A stretch of DNA of 64,000 nucleotides from an uncultured Prochlorococcus sp. (GCA_902606505.1 CACLGU010000002.1:1-64000); one strand, 5' to 3'; shown: positions 6,709 through 16,623, counted from the first letter of the stretch. Numbers and translations are program-made. The notes: generated by a model from the sequence alone, not told the origin.

Positions 6709-7221
6709 ATGGAAAAACTAGAGAGTTTGATTAAGACATATAATGATTTTCCAAAAAAAGGTATAGCTTTCAAAGACTTACTTGGAATAATTCAAGATTC
6801 AGAAACCTTTAGGGAACTAATTCTCAGAATGTCATTAAATCATGTTATTAAAAACTCTGAGGCAATAATTTCAATAGAGGCTAGAGGATTTATTTTTGGC
6901 TCAGCAATTTCGCTTCAGGCCCGTAAACCAATGATTGTAGCTAGAAAACCTGGAAAACTACCTGGGGAAATATTTCAAGAAAATTACGATTTAGAGTACG
7001 GAAGTAACTCTCTTTCAATAGAAAAAAAAGCTCTTGAAAAATTTAGTTCATATGCAATTGTTGATGACCTTCTCGCTACAGGAGGAACTGTGGATTGTGT
7101 AACTAGATTAATTAAGAAAGGTGGTAAGAAAATATCAGGCTTACTAACTGTTGTTGAATTGATTGAACTCAATGGGAGATCAAGATTTGATTTCCCTGTG
7201 GAATCAATACTTTCAATCTAA
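6709..7221 (+). CDS. apt: Adenine phosphoribosyltransferase
   Basis: 170 aa; IVDDLLATGGTVDCV PRPP-binding motif, FIFGSAIS, ARKPGKLPGE. Confidence 0.95.
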   Translation: MEKLESLIKTYNDFPKKGIAFKDLLGIIQDSETFRELILRMSLNHVIKNSEAIISIEARGFIFGSAISLQARKPMIVARKPGKLPGEIFQENYDLEYGSNSLSIEKKALEKFSSYAIVDDLLATGGTVDCVTRLIKKGGKKISGLLTVVELIELNGRSRFDFPVESILSI

Positions 7222-7293
7222 TGATTTGGAATGTATGAATTCAAATTAATATTTAGGAAGTTATTAATTATTTAGTAAATCTTTTTAACTTAA

Positions 7294-7398
7294 TCAAATT
7301 AAACCCATTGAACCGGCTGTAAATCCAACTGCTAAAAAAAATGCGAATTCGGTCAAATCTCTCGGCATAGAATTCACAATAAGACTTAATTGAGTCAT
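7294..7398 (-). CDS. Small membrane protein, 34 aa, unknown
   Basis: MTQLSLIVNSMPRDLTEFAFFLAVGFTAGSMGLI in an otherwise empty intergenic region. Confidence 0.5.
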   Translation of the reverse strand: MTQLSLIVNSMPRDLTEFAFFLAVGFTAGSMGLI

Positions 7399-7607
7399 TT
7401 TACCTTGTGCTCCTCAGGTTTATTTTTCAAAAATATAACTAATTAATTTTTTTGTTGAGGTAAATCAAAGATTTTTTTCTTTTTTCTAAAGATTTCAGAA
7501 AATATATATTTTTAATGTTTGTATAAAAAAAATTATGTTTCGATAATATACGTAATTTAATTCTCTAAACTTTATTTAAATGCTATATTTTACATATTTA
7601 TCAAATC

Positions 7608-7775
7608 ATGGATTATAAGAAAAAATCTTTAAGCAAATTAAAAAAACATGAAAGTTATGAAGAGATAGATACAAGGTTAGCTTCTGGTTGGTACGTAGAC
7701 GCTCTAAGTGGCAATAACAACAAGAAATATAAAACAAAAAAGGTGGTTTTCAAAATTTCTAAAAAGTCAGAATAG
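7608..7775 (+). CDS. Small hypothetical protein, 55 aa
   Basis: MDYKKKSLSKLKKHESYEEIDTRLASGWYVDALSGNNNKKYKTKKVVFKISKKSE. Confidence 0.5.
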   Translation: MDYKKKSLSKLKKHESYEEIDTRLASGWYVDALSGNNNKKYKTKKVVFKISKKSE

Positions 7776-8006
7776 GTTATTTTCTTATCGTCAAAATTTA
7801 GAAATAAATATTTTAAGACTACTTTTTAAAAACTTTTATAAAAACACTAAAAAGAAAAATACAAACTAATTAAAATTTTCGACTTAAAAGAAAAAAAAAT
7901 ACTATTGTATAGGTCAACAAACTGTCACATATTTTTTAAAAATGTAGCGGCTGCTACTTGATTTCGTATAGGCAAATACACTATCTTAAGGTGTACTTTA
8001 AATTTC

Positions 8007-8015
8007 GTGTGAGGA
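8007..8015 (+). promoter_or_regulatory. Candidate Yfr1 sRNA pairing site at porin 1 RBS (GTGTGAGGA)
   Basis: Complementary to the conserved ACUCCUCACAC core of Yfr1; 5 nt before ATG at 8021. Confidence 0.65.
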
Positions 8016-8020
8016 AATTT

Positions 8021-9151
8021 ATGAAGCTTTTTAAAAGCTTGCTTGTAGCTCCTGCAACATTGGGACTTCTTGCCCCAGTAGCAGCTACAGCAAATGAAGT
8101 TACAATTAGTGACTTCGCCCCTGCAGAACAACTTGCTATTACTAATAGTCGTGTAGACGGTCTAGAAGCAAGACTAAACAACTTTGAAGCTGGTAGTTTC
8201 TCAGAAACAACAACTGCTTCATTCTCAGCTGATTTCGGGATCGGTGCTGTTGATGGAAAAGACGTTACTACTACAGTTACTGATGGAGATGAAGTTCTTC
8301 AGGCTGCTTACGGTTTCCAGATTGACTTGAACACTAGTTTCACTGGAGAAGATTCACTTGATATCTCTCTTGACGCTGGTAATACTGGTGCCGCACTTGG
8401 TGAACTTGACCTTACTGGTGGACAAAACACTGCTGGTGCTGATCTCTTGGCCGTTGATGGTGTTTCATACACTTTCCCACTAGGTTCAGCAACTGCTTTC
8501 GTTGGTGACAATACTGACGGTAGTATGCTATTCACAACAGCTTGTACTTATGGCGGATCTAACACACTAGATGATTGTGCTAACATAACTGCTGGAATCA
8601 CAGGTGGTGGATTATCTATTGGTGCTGCATATGATTTCGATAATGGATTCACAACAGCAGTAGGTGCTCAATTCGTTGAAACTGGTATTGCTACTAAGGG
8701 AAATGCCGATTCTTGGGCAGCAAACCTTGCATACACAACTGATAGCTACGGTGCTTCTATTACTTACGCAATGGTCGAAGTTGGTACTGGTAACGATACA
8801 TTCACAGCATTAAACGGTTATTATTCATTTGATAACGGTTTAAACATCAGTGCTGGTTATGAAATCGGTGATCTTGATGGTCATGTAGCAGCAGCTGACG
8901 AAACAGAAGCATACTTCATTGGAATTAATGGTGAAGTTGGACCAGGAGAACTAGGTGCTGCTGTAGGTACTTACGGAAAAATGACTGAATCCGGTAGTAC
9001 AATGCCTGAACAGCTAATGTATGAAGCATATTATTCATACGCAGTAAATGATGGAATGACAATCAAACCACTTATTTACACTGTTGAAGCTGCTGACGCT
9101 ACTGATAAGGATGAAACTGGAATCATGGTTAAAACATCATTCAGCTTCTAA
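8021..9151 (+). CDS. Outer membrane porin (Som-like), copy 1
   Basis: Start at 8021 gives MKLFKSLLVAPATLGLLAPVAATANE signal peptide; the ORF-track start at 7958 adds an implausible leader. Gly/aromatic beta-barrel pattern ending MVKTSFSF. Confidence 0.85.
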   Translation: MKLFKSLLVAPATLGLLAPVAATANEVTISDFAPAEQLAITNSRVDGLEARLNNFEAGSFSETTTASFSADFGIGAVDGKDVTTTVTDGDEVLQAAYGFQIDLNTSFTGEDSLDISLDAGNTGAALGELDLTGGQNTAGADLLAVDGVSYTFPLGSATAFVGDNTDGSMLFTTACTYGGSNTLDDCANITAGITGGGLSIGAAYDFDNGFTTAVGAQFVETGIATKGNADSWAANLAYTTDSYGASITYAMVEVGTGNDTFTALNGYYSFDNGLNISAGYEIGDLDGHVAAADETEAYFIGINGEVGPGELGAAVGTYGKMTESGSTMPEQLMYEAYYSYAVNDGMTIKPLIYTVEAADATDKDETGIMVKTSFSF

Positions 9152-9194
9152 ATCTAAATCTAAATTTAATTTAGAAATCTTACACACATTAAAA

Positions 9195-9220
9195 GACCTG
9201 CATTTAGCAGGTCTTTTTTT
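9195..9220 (+). terminator. Rho-independent terminator, porin 1
   Basis: GACCTGC-ATTTA-GCAGGTC-TTTTTTT. Confidence 0.9.
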
Positions 9221-9296
9221 ATTTGGACAACTTTTTTTTTGTCTACCGTGACTTGTTAATACCGATTATTTAAACTAACTTATGATTACCTATATT

Positions 9297-9305
9297 GTGT
9301 GAGGA
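9297..9305 (+). promoter_or_regulatory. Candidate Yfr1 sRNA pairing site at porin 2 RBS (GTGTGAGGA)
   Basis: Same 9-mer as 8007-8015, 6 nt before ATG at 9312. Confidence 0.65.
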
Positions 9306-9311
9306 CACTTT

Positions 9312-10484
9312 ATGAAGCTTTTCCAACGTTTGTTGATAGCTCCAGCTGCTTTAGGATTAATATCACCTTTGGCGGCAAATGCTAATGAGGTAAATCTCAA
9401 TGAGATTGAAAATTACTTAAATCCAGAGAGTATTGAATTTGTTAACTCTTTTGATGATAACGATTTAAATAAGACTCCTTTACTCGCAGGAGGCGAAGGA
9501 TTAGTTGATACAGATAGCTATGACGGGGGTTTCTCAGAAACAACAACTGCTTCATTCTCAGCTGATTTCGGGATCGGTGCTGTTGATGGAAAAGACGTTA
9601 CTACTACAGTTACTGATGGAGATGAAGTTCTTCAGGCTGCTTACGGTTTCCAGATTGACTTGAACACTAGTTTCACTGGAGAAGATTCACTTGATATCTC
9701 TCTTGACGCTGGTAATACTGGTGCCGCACTTGGTGAACTTGACCTTACTGGTGGACAAAACACTGCTGGTGCTGATCTCTTGGCCGTTGATGGTGTTTCA
9801 TACACTTTCCCACTAGGTTCAGCAACTGCTTTCGTTGGTGACAATACTGACGGTAGTATGCTATTCACAACAGCTTGTACTTATGGCGGATCTAACACAC
9901 TAGATGATTGTGCTAACATAACTGCTGGAATCACAGGTGGTGGATTATCTATTGGTGCTGCATATGATTTCGATAATGGATTCACAACAGCAGTAGGTGC
10001 TCAATTCGTTGAAACTGGTATTGCTACTAAGGGAAATGCCGATTCTTGGGCAGCAAACCTTGCATACACAACTGATAGCTACGGTGCTTCTATTACTTAC
10101 GCAATGGTCGAAGTTGGTACTGGTAACGATACATTCACAGCATTAAACGGTTATTATTCATTTGATAACGGTTTAAACATCAGTGCTGGTTATGAAATCG
10201 GTGATCTTGATGGTCATGTAGCAGCAGCTGACGAAACAGAAGCATACTTCATTGGAATTAATGGTGAAGTTGGACCAGGAGAACTAGGTGCTGCTGTAGG
10301 TACTTACGGAAAAATGACTGAATCCGGTAGTACAATGCCTGAACAGCTAATGTATGAAGCATATTATTCATACGCAGTAAATGATGGAATGACAATCAAA
10401 CCACTTATTTACACTGTTGAAGCTGCTGACGCTACTGATAAGGATGAAACTGGAATCATGGTTAAAACATCATTCAGCTTCTAA
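9312..10484 (+). CDS. Outer membrane porin (Som-like), copy 2
   Basis: 390 aa; from FSETTTASF... to the stop identical to copy 1; different N-terminal region. Confidence 0.85.
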   Translation: MKLFQRLLIAPAALGLISPLAANANEVNLNEIENYLNPESIEFVNSFDDNDLNKTPLLAGGEGLVDTDSYDGGFSETTTASFSADFGIGAVDGKDVTTTVTDGDEVLQAAYGFQIDLNTSFTGEDSLDISLDAGNTGAALGELDLTGGQNTAGADLLAVDGVSYTFPLGSATAFVGDNTDGSMLFTTACTYGGSNTLDDCANITAGITGGGLSIGAAYDFDNGFTTAVGAQFVETGIATKGNADSWAANLAYTTDSYGASITYAMVEVGTGNDTFTALNGYYSFDNGLNISAGYEIGDLDGHVAAADETEAYFIGINGEVGPGELGAAVGTYGKMTESGSTMPEQLMYEAYYSYAVNDGMTIKPLIYTVEAADATDKDETGIMVKTSFSF

Positions 10485-10527
10485 ATCTAAATCTAAATTT
10501 AATTTAGAAATCTTACACACATTAAAA

Positions 10528-10552
10528 GACCTGCATTTAGCAGGTCTTTTTT
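10528..10552 (+). terminator. Rho-independent terminator, porin 2
   Basis: Identical hairpin to copy 1. Confidence 0.9.
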
Positions 10553-10605
10553 ATTTTTAAATTATAAGAAAAGTTTACTAGATAGTTTTTTGAAATTAAA
10601 AATAG

Positions 10606-10797
10606 TTGAAGCTTGAAACTATAAAAGTATTTATTATTAAATTAACAACTAACTTTGGAGACATAGTGACACCCATATTTAAATGTTTAATTTGTCGCAA
10701 AGATATAGAAAGGTCAACTAAAACATTCTGGATCAAGAAAGGACATTTATTATGTTCTTCATGTTTAGATACCATCGAAAAAAAATCATCTAAATAA
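10606..10797 (+). CDS. Small CxxC...CxxC zinc-ribbon-like protein (start uncertain)
   Basis: FKCLICRKDIERSTKTFWIKKGHLLCSSCLDTIEKK; TTG start in track, possible GTG at 10666. Confidence 0.45.
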   Translation: MKLETIKVFIIKLTTNFGDIVTPIFKCLICRKDIERSTKTFWIKKGHLLCSSCLDTIEKKSSK

Positions 10798-10975
10798 GTA
10801 ATTTTATTACGGGGAATTAAAGTTATTAATAAACTTTAAACTTATAATTTATTACGACTGTTGAAATCTTTTCGTGGTTATGTGGTTTTTTAAGCTATTA
10901 ACAAATAGATATTCTATTTAAATGAATATGGATTTTATAAAATTTAATTGGTCGATTTTTTTAAAATTGGTACAA

Positions 10976-11019
10976 AAAAAAATAGAGTGAGAGTCCTATA
11001 ATTTAGGAACTATCACTCT
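10976..11019 (-). terminator. Terminator of hli
   Basis: AGAGTGA...TCCTA-TAATT-TAGGA...TCACTCT followed on minus strand by a T-run. Confidence 0.75.
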
Positions 11020-11042
11020 AGTAATTTGAAATTTTGTTTGGT

Positions 11043-11150
11043 TTAGAACCAACCTGGGATGATTTGTCCAGTTGTTACATAAGCACCAACAGCTGCAACA
11101 AAACCTAACATTGCTGCCCAACCATTAAAACGTTCTGCTTCAGGAGTCAT
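11043..11150 (-). CDS. hli: High-light-inducible protein (Hli/Scp), 35 aa
   Basis: MTPEAERFNGWAAMLGFVAAVGAYVTTGQIIPGWF: ExxNGxxAMxGF chlorophyll-binding motif. Confidence 0.95.
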   Translation of the reverse strand: MTPEAERFNGWAAMLGFVAAVGAYVTTGQIIPGWF

Positions 11151-11610
11151 AATAATAAAAGTAGTTTATGTAAATGATTGTAACAGGTATTATGAAGCTT
11201 TGTAAAGTATTTTTGGAATATTGCTGTTTGGTCTAGCTTTAATTATTTTTAATGTCTTTTATGCTACAAAAATGGCTCACTTTTGCGTAGTGTAATCAAT
11301 TTTTTAAGTCAATTAAAGGTTATATTTAATAATTATTATTCAGTTATTGCAAGTTTCAAAAATTAAATGCTTGTATTGCTTTGGATTAAATTTATTAGCA
11401 TTACAGTCAATGAAAAATTTAGAGCTATATAAATTTTTGTTATTTCCTTTTAAGTGATAAAAGTTCTCTTACGTCGTAAATAAATAATGTTTTTACGTCA
11501 AAGATTATTGATAAATAACTGAAAATTAAATTTTTTAAGAAGTTTGATTGATTAAAGTTTTTATTTTTTTATTCAATAAGATTCTAAATATTGAACTCAA
11601 TTAAAAAATG

Positions 11611-11682
11611 TGGGTCGCCTGAGATTCGAACTCAGGACCAGCCGGTTAAAAGCCGGATGCTCTACCGCTGAGCTAGCGACCC
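11611..11682 (-). tRNA. tRNA-Lys (TTT)
   Basis: GGGTCGCTAGCTCAGCGGTAGAGCATCCGGCTTTTAACCGGCTGGTCCTGAGTTCGAATCTCAGGCGACCCA. Confidence 0.95.
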
Positions 11683-11859
11683 ATTTTGTAAAATCGAGTA
11701 CATATGAAATTATCCCTTTTTAAGGTAAAAAAAACAACTTTTTATCTCAAGTTGAACAATAGGAAAACAATTCTTAACTTATGAAATAAAAAATTAAAAT
11801 TTCTCTCTAAATTTACAGTTAAAAGTTAAAATAATCTAATAAATAACAGGATTTCAAAA

Positions 11860-11976
11860 ATGCTAAGAACAATCGTAGTTTTTGCCCCAATTGTAGCTGC
11901 TTTGGCTTGGGTTATATTCAATATACAAAAACCAGCAAGAGAGCAATTCAATAGGGACTTTTTAGGTAAGGATTAA
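11860..11976 (+). CDS. psbY: Photosystem II protein Y
   Basis: [38 protein letters not shown]. Confidence 0.9.
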   Translation: MLRTIVVFAPIVAALAWVIFNIQKPAREQFNRDFLGKD

Positions 11977-11982
11977 TCCAAT

Positions 11983-13395
11983 TTGTTAGATAAAGAGGTA
12001 ATAATTATTGGAGCTGGCCTCGCAGGATCTGAAGCCGCTTGGCAAGTAGCGAATTCTGGTGTACCAGTTAAATTAGTTGAAATGAGACCTATCAAATTAA
12101 CTCCAGCTCATCATTCGAGTGAATTTGGAGAACTGGTTTGTAGTAATAGTTTTGGTGCTTTAAGTCCTGATAGAGCTTCAGGTTTATTGCAAAAAGAACT
12201 TAGAATTTTTAAATCATTGATAGTTCAAACAGCTGACAAATTTGCTGTTCCTGCCGGAGGTGCTTTGGCGGTTGATAGATCTAAATTTAGTAACGCTTTG
12301 ACTGAAGCATTATCAAATCATCCTTTAATCGAAATTAAGAGATTTGAACAATTGGATCTCCCAAGTGTAGAAAATATAACTATCCTGGCTACTGGCCCCT
12401 TAACAGCCGATGAGCTGTCCTATAAAATTCAAGATTTTACTGGTATCGATGAGTGTCATTTTTTTGATGCCGCTAGTCCCATAATTCATGGAGATTCTAT
12501 TGATCAAGAGCTCGTATTTAAAGCTAGTAGATACGACAAAGGAGATCCGGCATATCTAAATTGCCCTATGGATAAAAATGATTACATCCATTTCAGAAAC
12601 GAACTTATAGAAGGAGAACAAGCTAATTTAAAAGACTTTGATAAAGAATCAGCTAATTTCTTTGAAGCTTGCTTGCCAATTGAAGAAATTGCTAGAAGAG
12701 GAGTTGATACCATGAGATATGGACCATTGAAATCAATTGGGTTGTGGAATCCAAAATGGGGAGATTTATTTGATAGGGAAAATAGACTGAAAAAGAGACC
12801 TCATGCAATTGTCCAATTAAGGAAAGAAGATTTAGAAGGTAAATTACTAAATATGGTGGGTTTTCAAACTAACCTCAAATGGTCAGAACAAAAAAGAATA
12901 TTTAGGATGATTCCTGGTTTAGAAAAGGCTGAGTTTGTACGTTTTGGAGTAATGCATAGAAATACTTTTTTAGAATCTCCAAAATTACTTTTACCTACCT
13001 TGCAATTTATGAAAAGACAAAACCTTTTTGCGGCTGGTCAAATAACGGGGACGGAAGGTTATGCAGCAGCAGCAGCAGGGGGCTTGCTTGCAGGAATAAA
13101 TGCATCCTTATTAGCTAAGGGTAAAAAACCAGTAAGTTTTCCTAATCAGTCAATGATTGGTTCTCTAATGAATTTTATCAGTAACAAAAATCAAATATTA
13201 TCTAATCAGAAAAAGAATAAATTCCAACCCATGCCTGCTTCATTTGGTTTAGTTCCAGAACTAACTAAAAGAATAAAAGATAAAAGATTAAGGTATAAAG
13301 CTTATCAAGAAAGATCTACAGAAGCTTTAAATGACTTTAAAAATAAACTAGATTCTTGTTTTGATAAAGACCACTTACTCAGCAAAATTTACTAA
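11983..13395 (+). CDS. trmFO: Methylenetetrahydrofolate-tRNA-(uracil-5-)-methyltransferase
   Basis: 470 aa; [49 protein letters not shown]. Confidence 0.95.
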   Translation: MLDKEVIIIGAGLAGSEAAWQVANSGVPVKLVEMRPIKLTPAHHSSEFGELVCSNSFGALSPDRASGLLQKELRIFKSLIVQTADKFAVPAGGALAVDRSKFSNALTEALSNHPLIEIKRFEQLDLPSVENITILATGPLTADELSYKIQDFTGIDECHFFDAASPIIHGDSIDQELVFKASRYDKGDPAYLNCPMDKNDYIHFRNELIEGEQANLKDFDKESANFFEACLPIEEIARRGVDTMRYGPLKSIGLWNPKWGDLFDRENRLKKRPHAIVQLRKEDLEGKLLNMVGFQTNLKWSEQKRIFRMIPGLEKAEFVRFGVMHRNTFLESPKLLLPTLQFMKRQNLFAAGQITGTEGYAAAAAGGLLAGINASLLAKGKKPVSFPNQSMIGSLMNFISNKNQILSNQKKNKFQPMPASFGLVPELTKRIKDKRLRYKAYQERSTEALNDFKNKLDSCFDKDHLLSKIY

Positions 13396-13419
13396 GATTA
13401 ATTATCAAAGATCCAAAAA

Positions 13420-14964
13420 ATGGAATTAAATAAGGAAAACTTCGATGCAATTATTATTGGCTCAGGAATAGGAGGGTTAGTAACTGCTTCACAATTGGCG
13501 GCAAAAGGAGCTCAAGTATTGGTTCTTGAGAAATATATTATTCCAGGCGGGAGTGGTGGCTCTTTTAAAAGAAAAGGCTATACCTTTGATGTAGGGGCTT
13601 CAATGATTTTTGGATTTGGAGAGAAAGGTTATACCAATCTATTAACTCGTGCTTTGCAAGACGTGAATGAAAAATGCGAAACTATTCCCGATCCTGTTCA
13701 ACTGGAATATCACTTACCACATAACTTTAATATTTCTGTAGATAAAAATTATGAGCAATTTATAAGCAAATTATCAGCTAGTTTTCCCAAGGAAAAAAAA
13801 GGTATCAAGAAATTCTATGATACTTGTGCAAGTGTATTTAAATGTTTAGATTCAATGCCTCTTTTATCAATAGAGGATCCAAGTTATCTTTTTAAAGTTT
13901 TCTTTAAATCTCCATTATCCTGTTTAGGTTTAGCTAGATGGTTACCTGCAAATGCAGGAGATGTTGCGAGAAAGTTTATAAAAGATCCTGAACTTTTAAA
14001 ATTTATCGATATCGAATGTTTTTGTTGGTCTGTAATGCCAGCTCTAAAAACCCCTATGATTAATGCGGGAATGGTATTTACAGATAGGCATGCTGGAGGG
14101 ATAAATTATCCAAAAGGGGGGGTTGGAAAGATAGCAGAGAAGTTTGTTTCTGGTATTGAAAAATTAGGAGGAAAAGTTAGATATAAAGCCAATGTGACTG
14201 AAATCCTTTTGAAGGATGAGAAAGCAGTAGGAGTTAAGCTTTCAAATGGGGAAGAGATTTTTTCAAACATTATTGTATCCAATTCCACTAGATGGGATAC
14301 ATTTGGATTAAAAGATAATAAAAAAGGTTTAATTTCAAGTGAAAACGTGCCAAGAAGTGAATATAAGTGGTCAGAAACTTATAAACCCTCACCCTCTTTT
14401 GTTTCGATTCACCTTGGAGTAGAAAAAAATCTAATAACCAATAATTTTAATTGCCATCACATAATTGTTGAAGATTGGGACGAATTAGAAAGTGAAAAGG
14501 GAGTTGTTTTTGTTTCTATACCTACTTTGCTTGACTCATCTTTAGCTCCAGAAGGTAAACATATCGTACATGCATTTACACCTTCATCAATGAGTGAATG
14601 GGAAGGCCTATCAAGGAAAGAATATTTGCAAAAGAAAGAAAAATACTTTTCATTTCTTGTTGAAAAAATATCAACTATTCTTCCTAATCTTGAACAAAAT
14701 ATCGATCACAAAGAAATTGGTACGCCCAAAACTCATAAAAAGTTTCTTGGAAGATATGAAGGTAGTTATGGACCTATTCCTAGTAAAAAGTTGCTTGGAC
14801 TTTTGCCAATGCCTTTCAATACTACAAAAGTTAAAAATCTTTATTGTGTAGGGGATTCATGCTTTCCTGGTCAAGGCTTAAATGCAGTCGCTTTTAGTGG
14901 ATACGCATGCGCTCATAAAATAGGTGCAAAATTAAATATAAACAGTTTTAAATTGCCAGACTAA
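13420..14964 (+). CDS. crtH: Carotenoid (prolycopene) isomerase
   Basis: 514 aa CrtISO-like: DAIIIGSGIGGLVTASQLAAKGAQVLVLEKYIIPGGSGGSF, C-terminal GDSCFPGQGLNAVAFSG. Confidence 0.9.
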   Translation: MELNKENFDAIIIGSGIGGLVTASQLAAKGAQVLVLEKYIIPGGSGGSFKRKGYTFDVGASMIFGFGEKGYTNLLTRALQDVNEKCETIPDPVQLEYHLPHNFNISVDKNYEQFISKLSASFPKEKKGIKKFYDTCASVFKCLDSMPLLSIEDPSYLFKVFFKSPLSCLGLARWLPANAGDVARKFIKDPELLKFIDIECFCWSVMPALKTPMINAGMVFTDRHAGGINYPKGGVGKIAEKFVSGIEKLGGKVRYKANVTEILLKDEKAVGVKLSNGEEIFSNIIVSNSTRWDTFGLKDNKKGLISSENVPRSEYKWSETYKPSPSFVSIHLGVEKNLITNNFNCHHIIVEDWDELESEKGVVFVSIPTLLDSSLAPEGKHIVHAFTPSSMSEWEGLSRKEYLQKKEKYFSFLVEKISTILPNLEQNIDHKEIGTPKTHKKFLGRYEGSYGPIPSKKLLGLLPMPFNTTKVKNLYCVGDSCFPGQGLNAVAFSGYACAHKIGAKLNINSFKLPD

Positions 14965-14978
14965 ACGGTTTATTTTAA

Positions 14979-15485
14979 ATGATAGAAAAGTTTAAAACTC
15001 TTTTTTTTGTGAAAAGTTCGTTGATTTCTTTATATCTAGCGCTTACAATTCCTATCCCATTTGTTTCAATTGATAGATTAAAAATTCCCTCTTTTATTAC
15101 ATTCTTTTTAGGCCTTTATTTAATAATCAATATCACAAGTGATTATGTAGAAACTTGTAATAATAAAATTTCATATAAAACAAGCTTTATTTCTAAAATC
15201 CTAGGAAAAAAAAATTGGGAGATTTCTTGGAAAGATATTAAGTTAATCAAATCTTTACCAACTAGTCAGGGTAGTAAAGTTTATTACTTTAATACTCATC
15301 AAGGTGATAATTTTCTTGTCCCTCAAAGAGTGGAAAATTTTGAAAAATTTTTATTAATTGTTTCAAGGAATACTGGCATTTCTGTTAATAAATTATCTTA
15401 CATATCACCTCTATGGACATATAAATTACTAACATTACTATCAGTTTTAATGATTGTTGGTGAACTTTTTGCTTTTTTAAATTAA
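14979..15485 (+). CDS. Conserved membrane protein, unknown
   Basis: 168 aa with N- and C-terminal hydrophobic segments flanking a PH-like soluble region. Confidence 0.7.
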   Translation: MIEKFKTLFFVKSSLISLYLALTIPIPFVSIDRLKIPSFITFFLGLYLIINITSDYVETCNNKISYKTSFISKILGKKNWEISWKDIKLIKSLPTSQGSKVYYFNTHQGDNFLVPQRVENFEKFLLIVSRNTGISVNKLSYISPLWTYKLLTLLSVLMIVGELFAFLN

Positions 15486-16219
15486 ATATTATCAATACTG
15501 AATCGATAACCTTGTTGTCTGACAGTGGTTATTCCCCCACCTTCTCCTAACCCAGCTTGTTCTAATTTTCTCCGAAGAGTTAACACCTGAGTATCTACAG
15601 ACCTAGGACCTCCACTGAAGGGCGGCCAGGCCATCCTTAAGAGCTCTTGACGACTCCTTACCATTCCTGGTGGCATTAGGAGAGCGCATAGTAGTGCAAA
15701 CTCCCTAGGGCTTAATTCTACGGGTTTCTCACTAAGAGTAACTTGTCTTAAAAGAAGGTGAACCTCTAGTGGTCCAACCTCTACTTTTTCTTGTAATCCA
15801 ATCCTGCCTCTTTTTAAAAGTGTTCTACATCGTGCTGCAAGCTCTTCGAGTCCAAAAGGTTTTCTGAGAACATCATCAGCACCTTCATCTAAAAGATTTA
15901 CTAATGCTTCAACACCTGATCTTGCAGTTAAAACTATGACAGAGGACCCCAATTGTTGGGCGAGTCTCATTGCCGTATTCTGATCGAGGATTTCAGCGCT
16001 AACTAATAGGTCAGGTGATTGTTCTCTGCATAAGTCAACAGCTTCTGCAGCTGTACCTACTGCCGCAGCTAAATGGCCATCTTGGCGAAGCCTTTGAACA
16101 AGGACCGTTCTTAGTGTGGGGTGAGGTTCAACAACTAGAACTCTTGAGGGGGTTTGAGAGCTCTGAGGCAATTGTGAACTGCCAGGAGTTGAAGCTAAGA
16201 TTTGCTCAGTTGATTGCAT
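15482..16219 (-). CDS. OmpR/PhoB-family response regulator with atypical receiver
   Basis: Receiver-like VLVVEPHPTLRTVL...VIVLTARSG...DEGADDVLRKPF plus winged helix LSPREFALLCALL...RSVDTQVLTLRRKLE...RQQGYRF. Confidence 0.9.
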   Translation of the reverse strand: MQSTEQILASTPGSSQLPQSSQTPSRVLVVEPHPTLRTVLVQRLRQDGHLAAAVGTAAEAVDLCREQSPDLLVSAEILDQNTAMRLAQQLGSSVIVLTARSGVEALVNLLDEGADDVLRKPFGLEELAARCRTLLKRGRIGLQEKVEVGPLEVHLLLRQVTLSEKPVELSPREFALLCALLMPPGMVRSRQELLRMAWPPFSGGPRSVDTQVLTLRRKLEQAGLGEGGGITTVRQQGYRFSIDNI

Positions 16220-16305
16220 TCTTAATTACTGTTTGGCCGGGCAATTTTTGATCATCCTTAATAAGGTATAACAAATGCTAAATAAAAATCAGAATCTATC
16301 GAATT

Positions 16306-16575
16306 ATGACATCATTTGAAAATCCTAAAGCAATTCGTCATTTTCAATCAATTTGCGATAATCTCCAGGACTTAGTTACTCGTTTTCATACGCCATCTGA
16401 TCTTAAATTATATAGTGATGGTTATCTCCAAGCCTTAAGGAATTGCAGTAGTTTAGAGCAAAATGATCAAGAAAAATTAGAAAGATTAATTGAAAGATGG
16501 ATTCTAGATCCGTCAAGCTTTATTGATCCAGAAGGGGATGAAAATAAAGGCTTTTTTGATAAAAAAAGAATTTAA
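16306..16575 (+). CDS. Conserved hypothetical, 89 aa
   Basis: Intact ORF MTSFENPKAIRHFQSICDNLQDLV... Confidence 0.75.
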   Translation: MTSFENPKAIRHFQSICDNLQDLVTRFHTPSDLKLYSDGYLQALRNCSSLEQNDQEKLERLIERWILDPSSFIDPEGDENKGFFDKKRI

Positions 16576-16623
16576 AATATTAATTTTTATTAATCAATTC
16601 AGTATTTATACTTACTAATTGTC

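Larger units (their letters stand above)
8197..10552 (+). repeat. Tandem repeat: 8197-9219 and 9530-10552, apparently identical, offset 1333 nt
   Basis: Identical translations in the coding frame and in an antisense frame (75-aa ORFs at 8308-8535 and 9641-9868), plus identical 3' UTR and terminator by eye. Confidence 0.9.

Noticed and set aside
7958-8020. Upstream start codon for porin 1 (ORF-track start at 7958)
   Set aside because: Would put 21 basic residues ahead of a good signal peptide; start at 8021 matches the paralog.
7925-8181. Minus-strand ORFs of 68 and 66 aa over the porin 1 start
   Set aside because: Overlap the leader and signal peptide of the porin; no supporting evidence.
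8308-9868. Duplicate 75-aa antisense ORFs at 8308-8535 and 9641-9868
   Set aside because: Antisense to the porin barrels; duplicated only because the porins are. Useful as evidence of nucleotide identity, not as genes.
14594-14851. 85-aa ORF within crtH
   Set aside because: Out-of-frame overlap with a well-supported gene.
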